A program made the translations under genes and the position numbers. Positions 13,534 through 25,155 of a DNA stretch of 64,000 bases are shown here, in pieces (the stretch's first letter is position 1; each line of letters opens with the position of its first letter). Source of the DNA: Chrysomallon squamiferum (Eukaryota; Mollusca; Gastropoda; Neomphalida; Peltospiridae); NCBI GenBank assembly GCA_012295275.1, contig CM022678.1, forward strand, positions 18,219,637 to 18,283,636, written 5' to 3'. The notes below the pieces were generated by a model. It worked only from the letters and a program-made list of their open reading frames with translations, did not search any database and had not been told where the DNA came from.

Positions 13534-14808
13534 TCACACAGTATCGAAATACTTAGCGGAAAAATCCTCCTCGTTAAGTCTGAGTTCTTTAATAACGGAT
13601 TTTTTTGAAAGCACACCAGCGTCCTGTAATATCTTCCACCTCAACGAAAGCCTCTCTGAGCTGTAATACAAGAGATTCGGGTTCATCTGTATGTCCTCCG
13701 ACAAAAGCCCCATCTCATCCATCAAAACATCCAACACGTGCTTCAGACGTCTGGCGTTCATCATATCAATCATCTTTGCCCTTTTCAGCATCATCTCGAA
13801 CTGCTGCTCATTAATCGACAGTCTGTGCATGAGGTACTCTCTTCTGTTCCTGTGAGGACCAAGAACTTTCTTCTCTTCGATCCAGTTGGGTAAAACGGAT
13901 TTGAAATTACTGCTGGACGTTGTCACTATGAACACAATGTGCTCTTTGAGAATTAGATCCAGCTCTGACAGGTACTGCAGTCGTTTGCTCGCCATTTTTA
14001 TTGAGGTGTTGAGCACTCCTGGATTCTGTCGTATTTCGTCTAAAGTGAGTCCGTACGATTTCAGGATTTCGACCAGCTCGGTCAAATGCGAAGGTCGCCT
14101 TGTGAGAAGATGATAGTTTCCTGGTTTCTCCGCCATTTCTTTGAGCTCGGCTTCACTGCAGCCCAACAGAGCAGCTACGTAGCTGTCTCTGGAAGGGTAG
14201 CCGTCCACGAGGGCGCTGTCCTTCTCCATCTGCTCCATGTACTGTCGGTACTGCGATCGCGTCATGCACGCAGGCCGAAGGATTGTGCTGACTTTCCGAA
14301 CCTCTTTCATCCTGTCCAGTCTCTCTGTGAGCTCCTCAACAGTGCGGTAAAAAATGGGAAAGTAACTGATGAGGTCTCTGATTCCGTATCCGTAACTTTT
14401 CACCAGCTGCATCTTCTGAATGACGTCGTCAACGTTGAAACACGTCACGATACGGGTGTCTTTGCGAACAAGTTCTTCGACAAGCGAAACGTCACAGTTG
14501 AACACTGACGCGAACTTAACAATTTTGTCTCCGTTCGTTTCAACAACGTTTTCAATTTCTTTCATGTATCGTTTGGGAATTCGCCTGTACAATGGAAAAG
14601 AGTGTAGCTCTTTTGTCTCCGTGTGCTGCCAGCATCTTTGGAAAGAGTTGATCTGTAATCTGGAAGTGCAGAGGGGGCTGGTAACACCACACCCAGATCG
14701 GGCAAAGCTTCCCAGAGTTCTGTTTCTAACAAGAATCCGCTGGATCACTCCGTGTAGAGACAGTTGTAAATATAAACGAGATATATTCTGTAAACAAAGC
14801 GCACCCAT
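13534..14808 (-). CDS. Mitochondrial transcription termination factor (mTERF family, MTERF1-like)
   Basis: This is a single uninterrupted frame of 424 residues from the ATG at 14808 to the TGA at 13534. The frame is open 18 codons further upstream, but those begin with TTG and give a hydrophobic leader unlike a targeting peptide, so I prefer the ATG that starts MGALCLQN. The first 45 residues are rich in Arg, Ser and Leu with no acidic residue, as in mitochondrial import sequences. The body shows repeated mTERF-type helices: VIQKMQLVKSYGYGIRDLIS followed by FP, LVEILKSYGLTLDEIRQNPG, and VLMDEMGLLSEDIQMNPNLL. These carry the usual Leu-x3-Gly-Leu plus NP or FP pattern. Family members bind mitochondrial DNA or rRNA through a superhelix of such repeats and affect transcription termination, initiation or ribosome assembly. 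Length is close to vertebrate MTERF1 (about 400). Assignment to MTERF1 rather than another subfamily is less sure. Confidence 0.9.
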   Translation of the reverse strand: MGALCLQNISRLYLQLSLHGVIQRILVRNRTLGSFARSGCGVTSPLCTSRLQINSFQRCWQHTETKELHSFPLYRRIPKRYMKEIENVVETNGDKIVKFASVFNCDVSLVEELVRKDTRIVTCFNVDDVIQKMQLVKSYGYGIRDLISYFPIFYRTVEELTERLDRMKEVRKVSTILRPACMTRSQYRQYMEQMEKDSALVDGYPSRDSYVAALLGCSEAELKEMAEKPGNYHLLTRRPSHLTELVEILKSYGLTLDEIRQNPGVLNTSIKMASKRLQYLSELDLILKEHIVFIVTTSSSNFKSVLPNWIEEKKVLGPHRNRREYLMHRLSINEQQFEMMLKRAKMIDMMNARRLKHVLDVLMDEMGLLSEDIQMNPNLLYYSSERLSLRWKILQDAGVLSKKSVIKELRLNEEDFSAKYFDTV

Positions 14809-15422
14809 AGCTAGATATAAGCCTGTTAAACAAACTGAGTATTCAAAAATGAGAATAAGCAATACTGATCACTGTTCCGGCAGGAAAGTGTGGCTGTGTT
14901 TAAGAAAGATTAAAAAACACCAGAGATTTGTTAGCATCCTAAAGAACACAGTGTCAGTAAACAGGATCCAGTGCATTGCTTACCAACATTTCAGTTTACA
15001 TTTGACACACAGTTCAGCTGATTACAGATCCTTTGAATTTCAGAGAAAAAAAATGATGTGTTGTTTATTGCATTATGCATGTATTTGATGTAACTGTCTT
15101 TATATCTGAAAAAACAACAACAAAGAATAAGAAATAAATAATAAGTAGAAAATGAAGAGAAAAAACAGAAATTAATTATAATAATATATTCATGAACAAA
15201 ACTTTTATTTTTATATATTTATAAATGAGTTTCAAGATACTTTATACTGCCATTTATTAAAGTTTAATAATTTTTATCTGATGCTTATTAATAATTGTTA
15301 TTGTTATGGCAAGTATGAGAATGAAATATCTTTTCTTTAATCAGAAAAAACTGAAACTGAAATGTATAATTTACGACGAAGTTGATTCATAAGATAAATG
15401 CAATATCACATTATACAAAAAA

Positions 15423-15423
<1 letters not shown>

Positions 15424-15454
<31 letters not shown>

Positions 15455-15470
15455 CAACAACAACAACAAT
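15424..15470. repeat. AAT then AAC trinucleotide tract
   Basis: About ten AAT units change abruptly to about six AAC units. A similar AAT-to-AAC change occurs at 16091-16152, and the reverse order (AAC then AAT) at 24290-24364. Confidence 0.9.
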
Positions 15471-15476
15471 AATGCG

Positions 15477-15572
15477 AGTATGCTTTATACTAAATTATAG
15501 TTTATGTGAATAACAATCACGTTACAATGCCTAGAAATTGCATTGTTATTCATATAAACAATAAAGCATACT
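15477..15572. repeat. Imperfect 96-bp inverted repeat (hairpin)
   Basis: The left arm (15477-15487 and 15500-15517) is the reverse complement of the right arm (15542-15559 and 15562-15572). Outer stems pair 11 of 11 bases (agtatgcttta) and inner stems pair 17 of 18 (gtttatgtgaataacaat). The left arm has a 12-base bulge against 2 bases on the right, and the loop is about 24 bases. It could be a small inverted-repeat element or a transcribed hairpin; no target-site duplication was identified. Confidence 0.75.
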
Positions 15573-16089
15573 ATTCTGTAATGATCTCGAACTGAAATAA
15601 GATAACAAGATACTAAATTTTTATATAATGAACGGATTAAGTCAGTAAGTGTGAATAATATTCGATATTTTAATAATTATTCAAAATTCTATCATAGATC
15701 ATTAGATGTTATCAACATCAATATGTGTACAGTACATGTAGCTAAAATGTAATCGAATTTCGCATTAATATCAGAGGTGATAACAAAATTAAAATATGTG
15801 CCGTGGATGAGTATATTAATATGAATTGTGTGTTTGTGTGTTAATTAATGGTATTACAAAACAAATAAAAACAACCTACATTTCTTAAATCCAACGTGAC
15901 AACAAAATGTGACTTTATGCAAAAGAGACGGAGTTACGTCCCTTTAATGAGTTATTCCGCTTTAACGAGATTCTACAAAACTATGAATTCATATTACCCG
16001 CAGATACGAAATTAGAATGAATTCATTTACCTTTTTATTTTCGTTTATAATAATAACACCACTCTCTTGTTTGGACTTATTATCTCCTA

Positions 16090-16090
<1 letters not shown>

Positions 16091-16138
<48 letters not shown>

Positions 16139-16336
16139 CAACAACAACAACGATAACAACAATAATATCTAAACAAATATAGGCATATATATAGAAGGGT
16201 GATTGGTGCAGAAAGAGACACGAGAGTCAGAGAAATACCAATATGCGCGCGCACACACACATACACATAATAAAAATAAAAAAAAAAAAAAAAAAATTTA
16301 AAAAATGCCATAAAAATAATAATAATAATAATATTT
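16091..16336. repeat. AAT/AAC tract, short AC run, A-run and second AAT tract
   Basis: AAT units (16091-16134) pass into AAC units to about 16152. After about 100 bases there is a short AC run (16253-16268), an A-rich run (16277-16300) and AAT units again (about 16315-16336). Confidence 0.85.
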
Positions 16337-16538
16337 TGAGAATGATACATACGTAGGTTTAATTACGTTTTATTTTCTGTTCTTGAGATTCGATCCATGT
16401 ACGTAGTAGTCGTTATTCAGATGGATGTGTATTTACGACATCAAAACCTGCTTAAAGTTACTATGAAAATTATTACTGCCAAATATTTTTTATACCATTC
16501 ATAACTGAACTATTCATAGTTGCAGTAATAGTAGAAAT

Positions 16539-16560
16539 ACTACTACTACTACTACTGCTG

Positions 16561-16626
<66 letters not shown>

Positions 16627-16647
16627 ATAATAATAATAATAATAATA

Positions 16648-16681
<34 letters not shown>
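16539..16681. repeat. CTA tract followed by mirror AAT/ATT tracts
   Basis: About 29 CTA units (one CTG interruption near 16556) run to 16626. They are followed directly by about 8 AAT units and about 10 ATT units (to 16681). The AAT and ATT parts are reverse complements of each other, so the last 55 bases can fold as a perfect hairpin. Confidence 0.95.
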
Positions 16682-16683
<2 letters not shown>

Positions 16684-17030
16684 AATAGATAAAATCTTTG
16701 CTCTGTGTGCGTGCTAACATAAGCATATGTGTGGGTTGTCAGTCTGCAATCTCTGTGGGATATCACAATGATAATTATTTTGTCACGCTACGAAGCACTG
16801 TTTAAGTATCTTCTTGTTCGAATTTTAACCACTTCATTGTATGAAATGACTCGAATGATACGTTTGGTAACAAAAACAAAACAAAAGCTGTTAAGCTTTT
16901 CTTCTCGAAATGATTTTTATTAACCTCGGTTTGGCTAGGAACATTTTTTTTGTCTGTTGTACTTTTTATAATTTTCGTCATCATCAACGTTTTGTTCCGA
17001 TGCTTGAGTTTTTTCTTCTAAGTTTTAATG

Positions 17031-17031
<1 letters not shown>

Positions 17032-17094
<63 letters not shown>

Positions 17095-17117
17095 GTGTTT
17101 GTTTGTGTGTGTGTGTT
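17032..17117. repeat. GT microsatellite
   Basis: About 40 GT units with three TTTG-type interruptions. Frames across it give only Cys/Val strings. Confidence 0.95.
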
Positions 17118-17602
17118 TTATTTACTTTTTAACAGTTTATTTGTTGGCTTGTGTATATGCATGTCTTTTTATATTTTTATTTGTCTATATCTATTTTATT
17201 ATTTTTATTATTGTTTAAGTGTTTAGCATTTTTATCAGCATCATCATAAGATACTAATTAGTATGACATATTATTATTCATTAGTTATTTATTCAGTCTT
17301 ACGCTACGATACAAATTAATAATTGTATAAATACCCTGAGATAGATACGACAGGGTACAATCTACATTAGAAACACAGATACGAGTACCACCATTCATTA
17401 CGATTTAAAATTCGTTACCTCGAATTGTTTTGTTTGTAAGCACCTTTTATTCATATAGATTAGCGACATCGATACATCAGACTAAGTCTGGGATCATGGA
17501 ACTGCAGTATTTCAACTGTGATATTGAAAAATAAAACATAATCGTATGGTTTGTGTTTTATTTGTCATACGTTACAATACAATGCGGTACAATAAAATAC
17601 AA

Positions 17603-17610
17603 TAAATGAA

Positions 17611-17653
<43 letters not shown>

Positions 17654-17691
17654 AAGTTATATATATATATATGTATGTATGTATGTATGTA
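17603..17691. repeat. AAAT tract followed by TA and TATG tracts
   Basis: About twelve AAAT units, then short TA and TATG runs. No coding potential. Confidence 0.9.
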
Positions 17692-18122
17692 TCATTTTTA
17701 TCACATATTTTCTTTAATCAGTTTAAAGTGTTAACTATCCAGCATAAATACAGGTAATATGTATAGCACAACAGAATTCAGCACAATACAATATAATACA
17801 ATAACTATTTCCCCCCATATATTTCTGAATTCTATACTAGCAAGTTACTTAACATGAAAAGTAACGTCTCTGGTAAAATATTTCTTATCTTGTATGTAAA
17901 TTTCTGTTTAAATATTTCATTGTTCAGCTCCAAAATTCAGTTTTAATTTCTGTAGTTAATATCATATATGTTTACTTACAGTTACTTTTGTTTCTGAGAA
18001 AGAAAAGCCCAAATGTATTTTTGCTTAAGCTAAAGTGATAGTTTGTATTAGTAATAAAGTATAACTCTTAGATTAGGAGGATGACAACACGTGCAAGATA
18101 CTCCTGACGTACATCACACACA

Positions 18123-18226
<104 letters not shown>

Positions 18227-18651
18227 TTCAGAGATGGTCACCTATATGGAATGTCGTAAATACGTTTCCTTTCTTTGTTTCTGATGTAACTGATTTAGTA
18301 CTTCTCTTATAGAAAAAGTTGGATTATAATACATATACGAAACATTTTGTTCCAAAACAACATTAATGTTAACACATAATATACGATTATTGTTACAACC
18401 ACAGATGTGCAGCATAATTTGACATTAATACTGGAGTGTGCAGCTATGTTTTTCGAATGTCCTTTCTATATTACACATCAGAAGTAATTTCTTCACCTTA
18501 CCCCCGCCAGTCTTCATTAATAATTATTTTCATTTTTTACTGTTTCATCTGCTTAATAAACATAACATTACATTTAGTTTTGATATTACGGTCTTGATTG
18601 CCAGAGTTATTGTTACAATTGATAACACTTAAATATAATGTAGAAAACAGA

Positions 18652-20385
18652 TTATAGCTGCCGCCATCTTGGATCATGTAGATATTCTTCTGCTTCCGGT
18701 ATGTATTTTTTGCCACCGGGATAGTAATCAGCGATGTTAACATCGCCTAGAATGTGCTTCAGTCCTTTCTTGACTTTCACTTTTTCTAAACTGTCGTTAG
18801 GACGCAGCCCGAGTTTCGTATTGCCTGGCAGTTTGTAGTTTTTGTGTTTGTACAAAGGGAAGTAAGAAAAATAGAGTCCCGTACCGCGCTTCCTGAACAT
18901 ATCCGGGTCTTTACGGAACCGTTTCACAGCCGCGTCTGAAAGTGCGAGAAGATAAGCTCGTTTGTGAATGTTTGGGTTAATATGCGGAAGTGACGTGGTT
19001 GTTTTGGATCCAGAGTTATCTCTCTTTTTTGGTTTACCTTCGGCAGTTTGCTCATCGCCGGAATTGTAGTCTACGCTTTCGGACTCGTCAAGACGGTCGG
19101 AAAATTTCACTTTTAATTTACGTTCTTTTCCGTTAGGGCTGCAGATTTCTTTGTCAGTCTTGCTGATGTTGTTGTTATTATCGTCCTTGTCAGCAGTGAC
19201 ACCAGACACGACCTCTTGCGAGAACGAACCACCATCGCTGACTGTTTTCTTTGGTGAATGTTCATGTCGTATTCTTACTTGTTTTCCGCATTTTGGACAA
19301 ACAGAAAACTTTGAAACGCACCATTTTTCATGTTTGCCAATTCCGAAACATTCGGAACAGCGAAGTTTATTGGTGTCGACGTCGCTGCACTCGCACCACG
19401 CCGACGATTTGATCACCGACATCATGAAATCCGAAGTAGGGGAAGGTGTTGTTAGAGTGCTTTCCCTTGAAAAAGACACGCCACCTGACGGACTGTAGCC
19501 GCTATGTTTATTACGTCTGTTTCTTTTTCCACCAGGAAACATTTCGCCATCAGCGTAAAGATCATCTCTGTTGCCAGGCATGTTATATTTTCCCGATTTC
19601 GTTCTGTGACGATATCTCAAATTAGCAGCTTTAGAATCTGCGTCTTCGTCATCGAAAGAATCGAATTCACCAGGAACATGAACGTCCAGCGATCTACTGA
19701 ATCTTTCTCGTCGTCAGTTTCTGATTGGCTTCTGTTGATTTTGCCACGTTTGGAATGACCCGGTCTCGGAATCCTTTGCCTTCGTCCACCTTGTTCTAGC
19801 TGCAGGCTTTCTTCTGGATCCAGATCTGCTGCAACCAAGTCTTTACGTTCTTGGGACAAGGGAGGTAACTCTAGAGCATTTTTGTTCCCTTTCTGCCGAT
19901 TTCCCACTTGAGTGCTCACAAATGTATTATCGCTAACGAGCGGAATTAAACTCTCGCCCGCGTTTTCGTTCTCTTTCTCGAACGTTTTCGAGATCTTGAA
20001 TCGGGATCGGCCGTGTTTTTTCGTATTTGTAGAGTCCTGATTCAGAATTTCTGTATCGAATAAGTGATCATCGTCAGACAACATGCCGGAGTTGAAGTCC
20101 ACCATTGTCGGGTGGGGAGCACGTGGCTGATGGGGACAGCGGTTGAAGTACCCGTATTCAAAAAGATATCTGTGTGGATTGGCGGGGTATTTTCCGTCCG
20201 GGTCGAGCCGACTGCAAATGTAACAGAAATTCTCAGGATGTTTTCGTCGTACCTTAAAAAATAATAAAATAAAATCTCATATTTAATTTGATTCGTCAGA
20301 CTGTTAGACGTAATTAACACACATACACACAGAAAGACAGTTAGGCAGACTGAAAGAGTCAGAGAAAGAAAAAACACACACACAC

Positions 20386-20466
<81 letters not shown>

Positions 20467-20904
20467 AGATCTCTTGATACCAATAATCACTTAAAGAATA
20501 AAATCGTCTTTTTCTTCGTTTTCTTCTTCTGCTCTCTTTCTTTCTTTTGTTACGGTGCCTTTATACTCACACTATGAATGTATTAACTGTATTTGTTTCT
20601 TTGTCATACTCACTGTTATTTTCAACCCACCCCGAGGTTCTGGGAGTCTAAGCAAAGCACAGACACGTCTCTGAGTTTTCCTGATGTCTAGAAGATCGAG
20701 AGGTTCAGGGATTGGACTGCTTGGTGATGACGTCATAATGGTGACGTAATAATCATAAGAAAACGAAGCGGGTAGCTTATCTTAGATATCCCACTTATCT
20801 AAAATCAAAAATGAAAGAAATATTCAATTTCTTGAAGTACTTACCCTGGGGAATTCATAGTTGATGATGTGAATCATTTTCGAAATACTCAAACGAGGAG
20901 GCAT
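18652..20904 (-). CDS. Unrecognised cysteine-cluster protein, three exons, frameshift in exon 3
   Basis: Coding exons, in gene order, are 20904-20845, 20775-20614 and 20252-18652. Donors are GTAAGT and GTGAGT, the acceptors end AG, and both introns are phase 0. Exon 1 starts MPPRLSISKM with A at -3. Exon 2 carries DLLDIRKTQRRVCALLRLPE. Exon 3 starts VRRKHPENFCYICSRLDPDG and runs through an acidic, Lys-rich linker. Seven cysteines (CxC-x9-CxxC-x9-C-x6-CxxC, about 19395-19285) lie in its middle and look like a zinc-binding module. The C-terminus is basic and aromatic (GTGLYFSYFPLYKHKNYKLP) and ends DPRWRQL. Exon 3 is 1601 nt, one short of a multiple of three. Between about 19725 and 19620 the frame must slip by -1: upstream it reads RSQSETDDEKDS, downstream RSLDVHVPGEFDSFDDEDAD. 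Each frame is open only on its own side. No usable short intron is visible there, so this is an assembly or sequencing error, an allele, or a recent break. Full length would be about 607 residues. I do not recognise the family. Confidence 0.82.
20390..20465. repeat. Pure GA microsatellite, about 37 units
   Basis: An uninterrupted GA run lies in intron 2 of the cysteine-cluster gene, about 140 bases upstream of its exon 3 acceptor. A short AC run precedes it. In the transcript (minus strand) it reads as UC repeats. Confidence 0.97.
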
Positions 20905-23225
20905 AGTGTCTTCGTATGTTTTGTTTTAAATGTTTAAATTACGAAATGTCTGACAATACAAGTAAAACTGATATCCTGTAAGGTATGTTAACTGACTACT
21001 GCAAACTGTAAAAAAGTTTTTTTTCAGTTCCAGTCTTTAAACATGTCGCACATTTGTGTATTAGCATAAACGTTCTTTTCCTCTTTCAGCGAAATCTTAT
21101 CTTCGAGTATCTTTAAATGTACTGTTGCACATTTTTTATCCAAGCCAAAAATCATCAAAGATCGTGTATTACATTTGTTTTCCTTTGTAAGAAAATGTTT
21201 CTTAAGTATAATCTACAGTCCTCTAACGTTCGCTTATTATTCTTAAATGCTACGTAACTAAAAATAAAGTTACTCAGTTAACTTTCTAGAAGGCTATTAT
21301 GTTTGGAAAACAGCAAGAAATTTCCGTGAAGCTGACACCCCTGTTTTGTTTTGTTCTATTACTATTTCTAGAAATGGTTGCCGTTTTTCCATTCTGCAGA
21401 AACAAAACAAACACCAAATATTTTTCTTTGTTCTTCTGCTTTCATCTTACGGAATGGCGATGTCTTTCTCGAAATCAAAAATTTGTATAAAAGAAAGAAA
21501 AAATCACTAAGAAATCGGTCTGAACATTTTATATCAAACCTAATTTCAAGCCTGGCAGAAAACAGTAACCAGTGAAAAATAATATCCACGCACCAAAAAA
21601 AAAAAAAAAAAAACCCCCTCCTCTACTGTTATTTATTCTGTCTAGCAACCAGTGACAATACTGTTAATTTCCGTCCAGGTACGGTATCACCTGCGTGTTT
21701 TCTACGAGTCCTTAATATCAGTGGCACGATGCCGGAAACGTTGCACGAAAGGTAATGGAGTTTTGTTTATTACACCGGAGTGCTTCTCGTTAGGTAACGC
21801 TTCTTCGTACGTTATCTCGGCCAGCCAGGACGCCGAAGTTGTAGAAAATAAACTGTCATTTACAAGACCACGCAAGATTCAAAATTTTGTTAATTAGAAA
21901 CATTTTATATGTTAGCGTTCGTTGTTGCTGTTTATTTTGTTGTTGTTTTCGTATTTTTTGTGTCTGTGATCCTTTTTTTTTTCTTTCTTTCTTTCTTTCT
22001 TCCTTCTTCTTTTATTTTCTCTTTTCTTTATTATTATTATTTTTTTGTTTTTAATTGTCGATTAGGTTTTCCGAATCATTTAATATCTTATCCAATTACT
22101 CGTCCTATCAAGACGTTACGTCATGGCCATAAAGTTATTCTCGACAATCATCCAAAACAGTTTAGAAAAGATTCACATATTTTTAATCAAAGAAATACAT
22201 TCTGTCTTTTTCAAACAGGAACGCAATAGAATAATTTGATCTCCGAGATATATTGAAATCCATGATTTCTATGTTGTCTAAAACAGTAAACATTATTAAT
22301 TGTTTTCTTAAACGTTTCTGTGAATGGATTTTGTCCTTTATAATGTTCCCATGTGGTCAGACATTCTTATTACTGTTGTTATGATTTAAATCCCTCCTAT
22401 GGCGAGTGCTTGGGACGAGAAATGACACTATAATTGGAAGCGTTTCTTTTGTGGCTGTTCGTCAGTTGGCTGAATCTAAGAACTATTATCGTAAAACTGT
22501 CGAAACGAAATAATCCTTTGTGTCTGTGCATAAACATGGTTCAAAATTCGTAAAAATTACTGACCTTCAATTTTTCTTTTATTATTATTATTTTTATGTT
22601 GTTGTTTTTTCCCCGTTATTTTTATTTTGATATGTTCCAAAGCTATTTCAATTACGAAAAATTGCAGGAGAAAAATCAATTTTATCACGTAAGAACGTGA
22701 CACAAATCCCGTTGATCCTTTTTCGTAAAATGCCTAACACGAACCACAAACAATATAATCCATATAAAAAAAAAAAAAAAAAATTAAATTAAAAAATAAA
22801 ATAAAACTCAATATCCAAAAGTCAAATTATTCTCAGTCTGTTTTCTTGTAAGTGAATTCCACAACTTAATTACAAAAGCGATTCTTAGAACTAATTTAGT
22901 CTCCTGCGTTCTAGTTACTTACACGGCTTCGTAATAATTAACGTTTAGATTGCATTATTCGATCCACTGGTTCCCTTCACGGAGCAGAATTAAGGCCGCG
23001 GTTAAAATGAATGGCGCGTGAACAGGACGAATCGGTTTTTGTGATCTTATATACATGTTCGTGTTTGGAGTGAACCACAGAGTCAAATATCACACAGGTG
23101 TATCGATTGAAACGTGCGATTATAAAAATTATATCGTAGAATGACTTGTGAGTCAGCGGTATGTCAGATAAATACCGGGTTAAGATGTGGGTGAATGAAA
23201 CTATATCGATAACATTAATTTGATT

Positions 23226-23226
23226 A

Positions 23227-23286
<60 letters not shown>

Positions 23287-23319
23287 AAGAAGAAGAAGAA
23301 GAAGAAGAAGAAGAAGAAG

Positions 23320-23357
<38 letters not shown>

Positions 23358-23359
23358 CC

Positions 23360-23420
<61 letters not shown>
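23226..23420. repeat. Compound AAT - AAG - AAC tract
   Basis: Three trinucleotide runs abut: AAT (23226-23283), AAG/GAA (23284-23320) and AAC/CAA (23321-23420, with one CCA interruption near 23357). Each unit differs from the next only at the third base. Frames through it give poly-Leu, poly-Val, poly-Cys, poly-Ile, poly-Arg, poly-Thr or poly-Asn artefacts. Confidence 0.97.
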
Positions 23421-24289
23421 TGACTGCTGTGGCCTTATATCCATGTTCAAGTATTTCAAAATAAAAACAGAAATTATATTATTTAAAAATCAGAACGATT
23501 AAACGATCCGGCAACCCTCGAAAACACAGTAATAATAGCTACAATAGTAGATGACACAAAACTTCAAAATTTGGAAATCGATCGATGTTTAAAATTAAAA
23601 AATAGCAGTTTCTTTCATTATTTTACCTTCAGATATTTTAAACATTTTTAAACAGAAGATGTTTATTGGTTTTTTTTTTTTTAAGTATCAAATCTTATTT
23701 TCCAGCGAAAAATAATGAATGACCCTAGACCTGAAATGATTTGCTGTTGTTTATGCGAGGCCAAATATCAGGTGATTCAGGACATTTGTTTTAATAATAA
23801 CCAACTATCCGTGACTGCACCTGAGTGGCCGAGTATATCAGTAACAATATGGGGTGCAATCTTTATTAATGAACGGATTTAGACCAGGTGCAAATTTGAT
23901 ACGTTTTTCGTGTAAGGTAATGATATTTTAGAATTAACAACTGTAACTTAAAGTACCAGCTTGGAGAATAACATTCTTCAAATATCCATCCAGATCATTT
24001 TATATGTTTGATAACTTATATAACTTATATAACTACATACGTAAAAACATATCCATACATACGTACATGTATACACACATTCATACCAACCTACACACAC
24101 ACACACGTACATAAACATATACATATATACAGATATACATGCATAAAAATATAAAACGTAGATATAACTGATATACACGTACGTGTATATATTTTCATAC
24201 ATTAACTATTAACGTTATCCTTTGGTTATTCGCTAAATATCTGACAAACTTTGGCATTTCCGATCTTAAGTAATAATGGAATATAACAA

Positions 24290-24290
24290 T

Positions 24291-24322
<32 letters not shown>

Positions 24323-24334
24323 AAAAAATAAAAA

Positions 24335-24364
<30 letters not shown>
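24290..24364. repeat. AAC then AAT trinucleotide tract
   Basis: About nine AAC units, an A-rich bridge and about seven AAT units. Confidence 0.9.
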
Positions 24365-24368
<4 letters not shown>

Positions 24369-24873
24369 AAAAATGAAATGGACATCACAATACTTTTTTG
24401 AATCTTGACATCATCACGTACAGCATAGATCGAGTTGCACCTATGAATGTGTCACTAAACGAAAATCTGGCTATTCATATATGTTTTTTTTTTTTCCTAC
24501 AAATGGTTAATTTGTTTCTGCAAAATATGCATGTACACCGCTTTAATTTAAAATCCTAGTAATTCATTTTACTTTTTAAAGTAATATCTTACATATATTT
24601 GCAAATGGAGGACTGATTAGATTAAGATGTGATTAGATCGATAGTTAGCTCCAAAATTAATAATGAAATGGAAACCATTTAATGAAAATCCACGTTCGTG
24701 AATATTAAGTGATTAATTGATGGTAAATATGTAACACTTTACAATGTAAATGCAGAACATGACACGTTTACAAACACTTAGCTGAGTAAACATTTGACCG
24801 TGTTGAACGTCTGGCTGTTTGCGTAATTAATATGTGACATATCCATTGAATTTACGTGTTCAGAAGTTATGTT

Positions 24874-25155
24874 AAATAAATGAATAAATAAATAAATAAA
24901 TAAATAAAAACAAGCAAACAAGCAAAAAACAAGATAAATAAATAAATAAATGAACAAATATGTAAATAAGTAAATAAACAAATAAATAAATAAAAACAAA
25001 CAAACAAAAAACAAAATAAATAAAAATAAATATAAATAAATAAATAAATAAACAAATAAATAACTTAATTAATGAATAATAATGATGATGATGATGATTA
25101 TATGATGATTAATAATAATAATATTAATAATATAATAATAATAATAATAATAATA
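24874..25155. repeat. AAAT/AAAC degenerate tract with ATG and AAT tracts
   Basis: About 190 bases of AAAT units with AAAC interruptions are followed by ATG units (about 25079-25100) and AAT units (about 25110-25155). Minus-strand frames give Leu/Phe/Ile/Tyr strings that mimic membrane segments but are repeat artefacts. Confidence 0.9.

Noticed and set aside
14086-14508. Second plus-strand frame antisense to mTERF
   Set aside because: Also antisense to a confidently identified gene, with no domain.
14420-15088. Plus-strand open frame of 222 codons overlapping the mTERF gene
   Set aside because: Antisense shadow of the mTERF coding sequence running into its 5' flank; composition is not protein-like and the mTERF frame explains the openness.
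21652-21897. Open frame of about 80 codons with mixed composition
   Set aside because: No good start context, no splice partners and no similarity recognised; kept only as part of the intergenic description.
22977-23464. Frames giving poly-Cys, poly-Leu, poly-Arg or poly-Asn proteins
   Set aside because: Direct translations of the AAT/AAG/AAC tract.
24778-25055. Hydrophobic minus-strand frames resembling membrane proteins
   Set aside because: Products of AAAT/AAAC repeats; Leu/Phe/Ile/Tyr periodicity follows the tetranucleotide unit.
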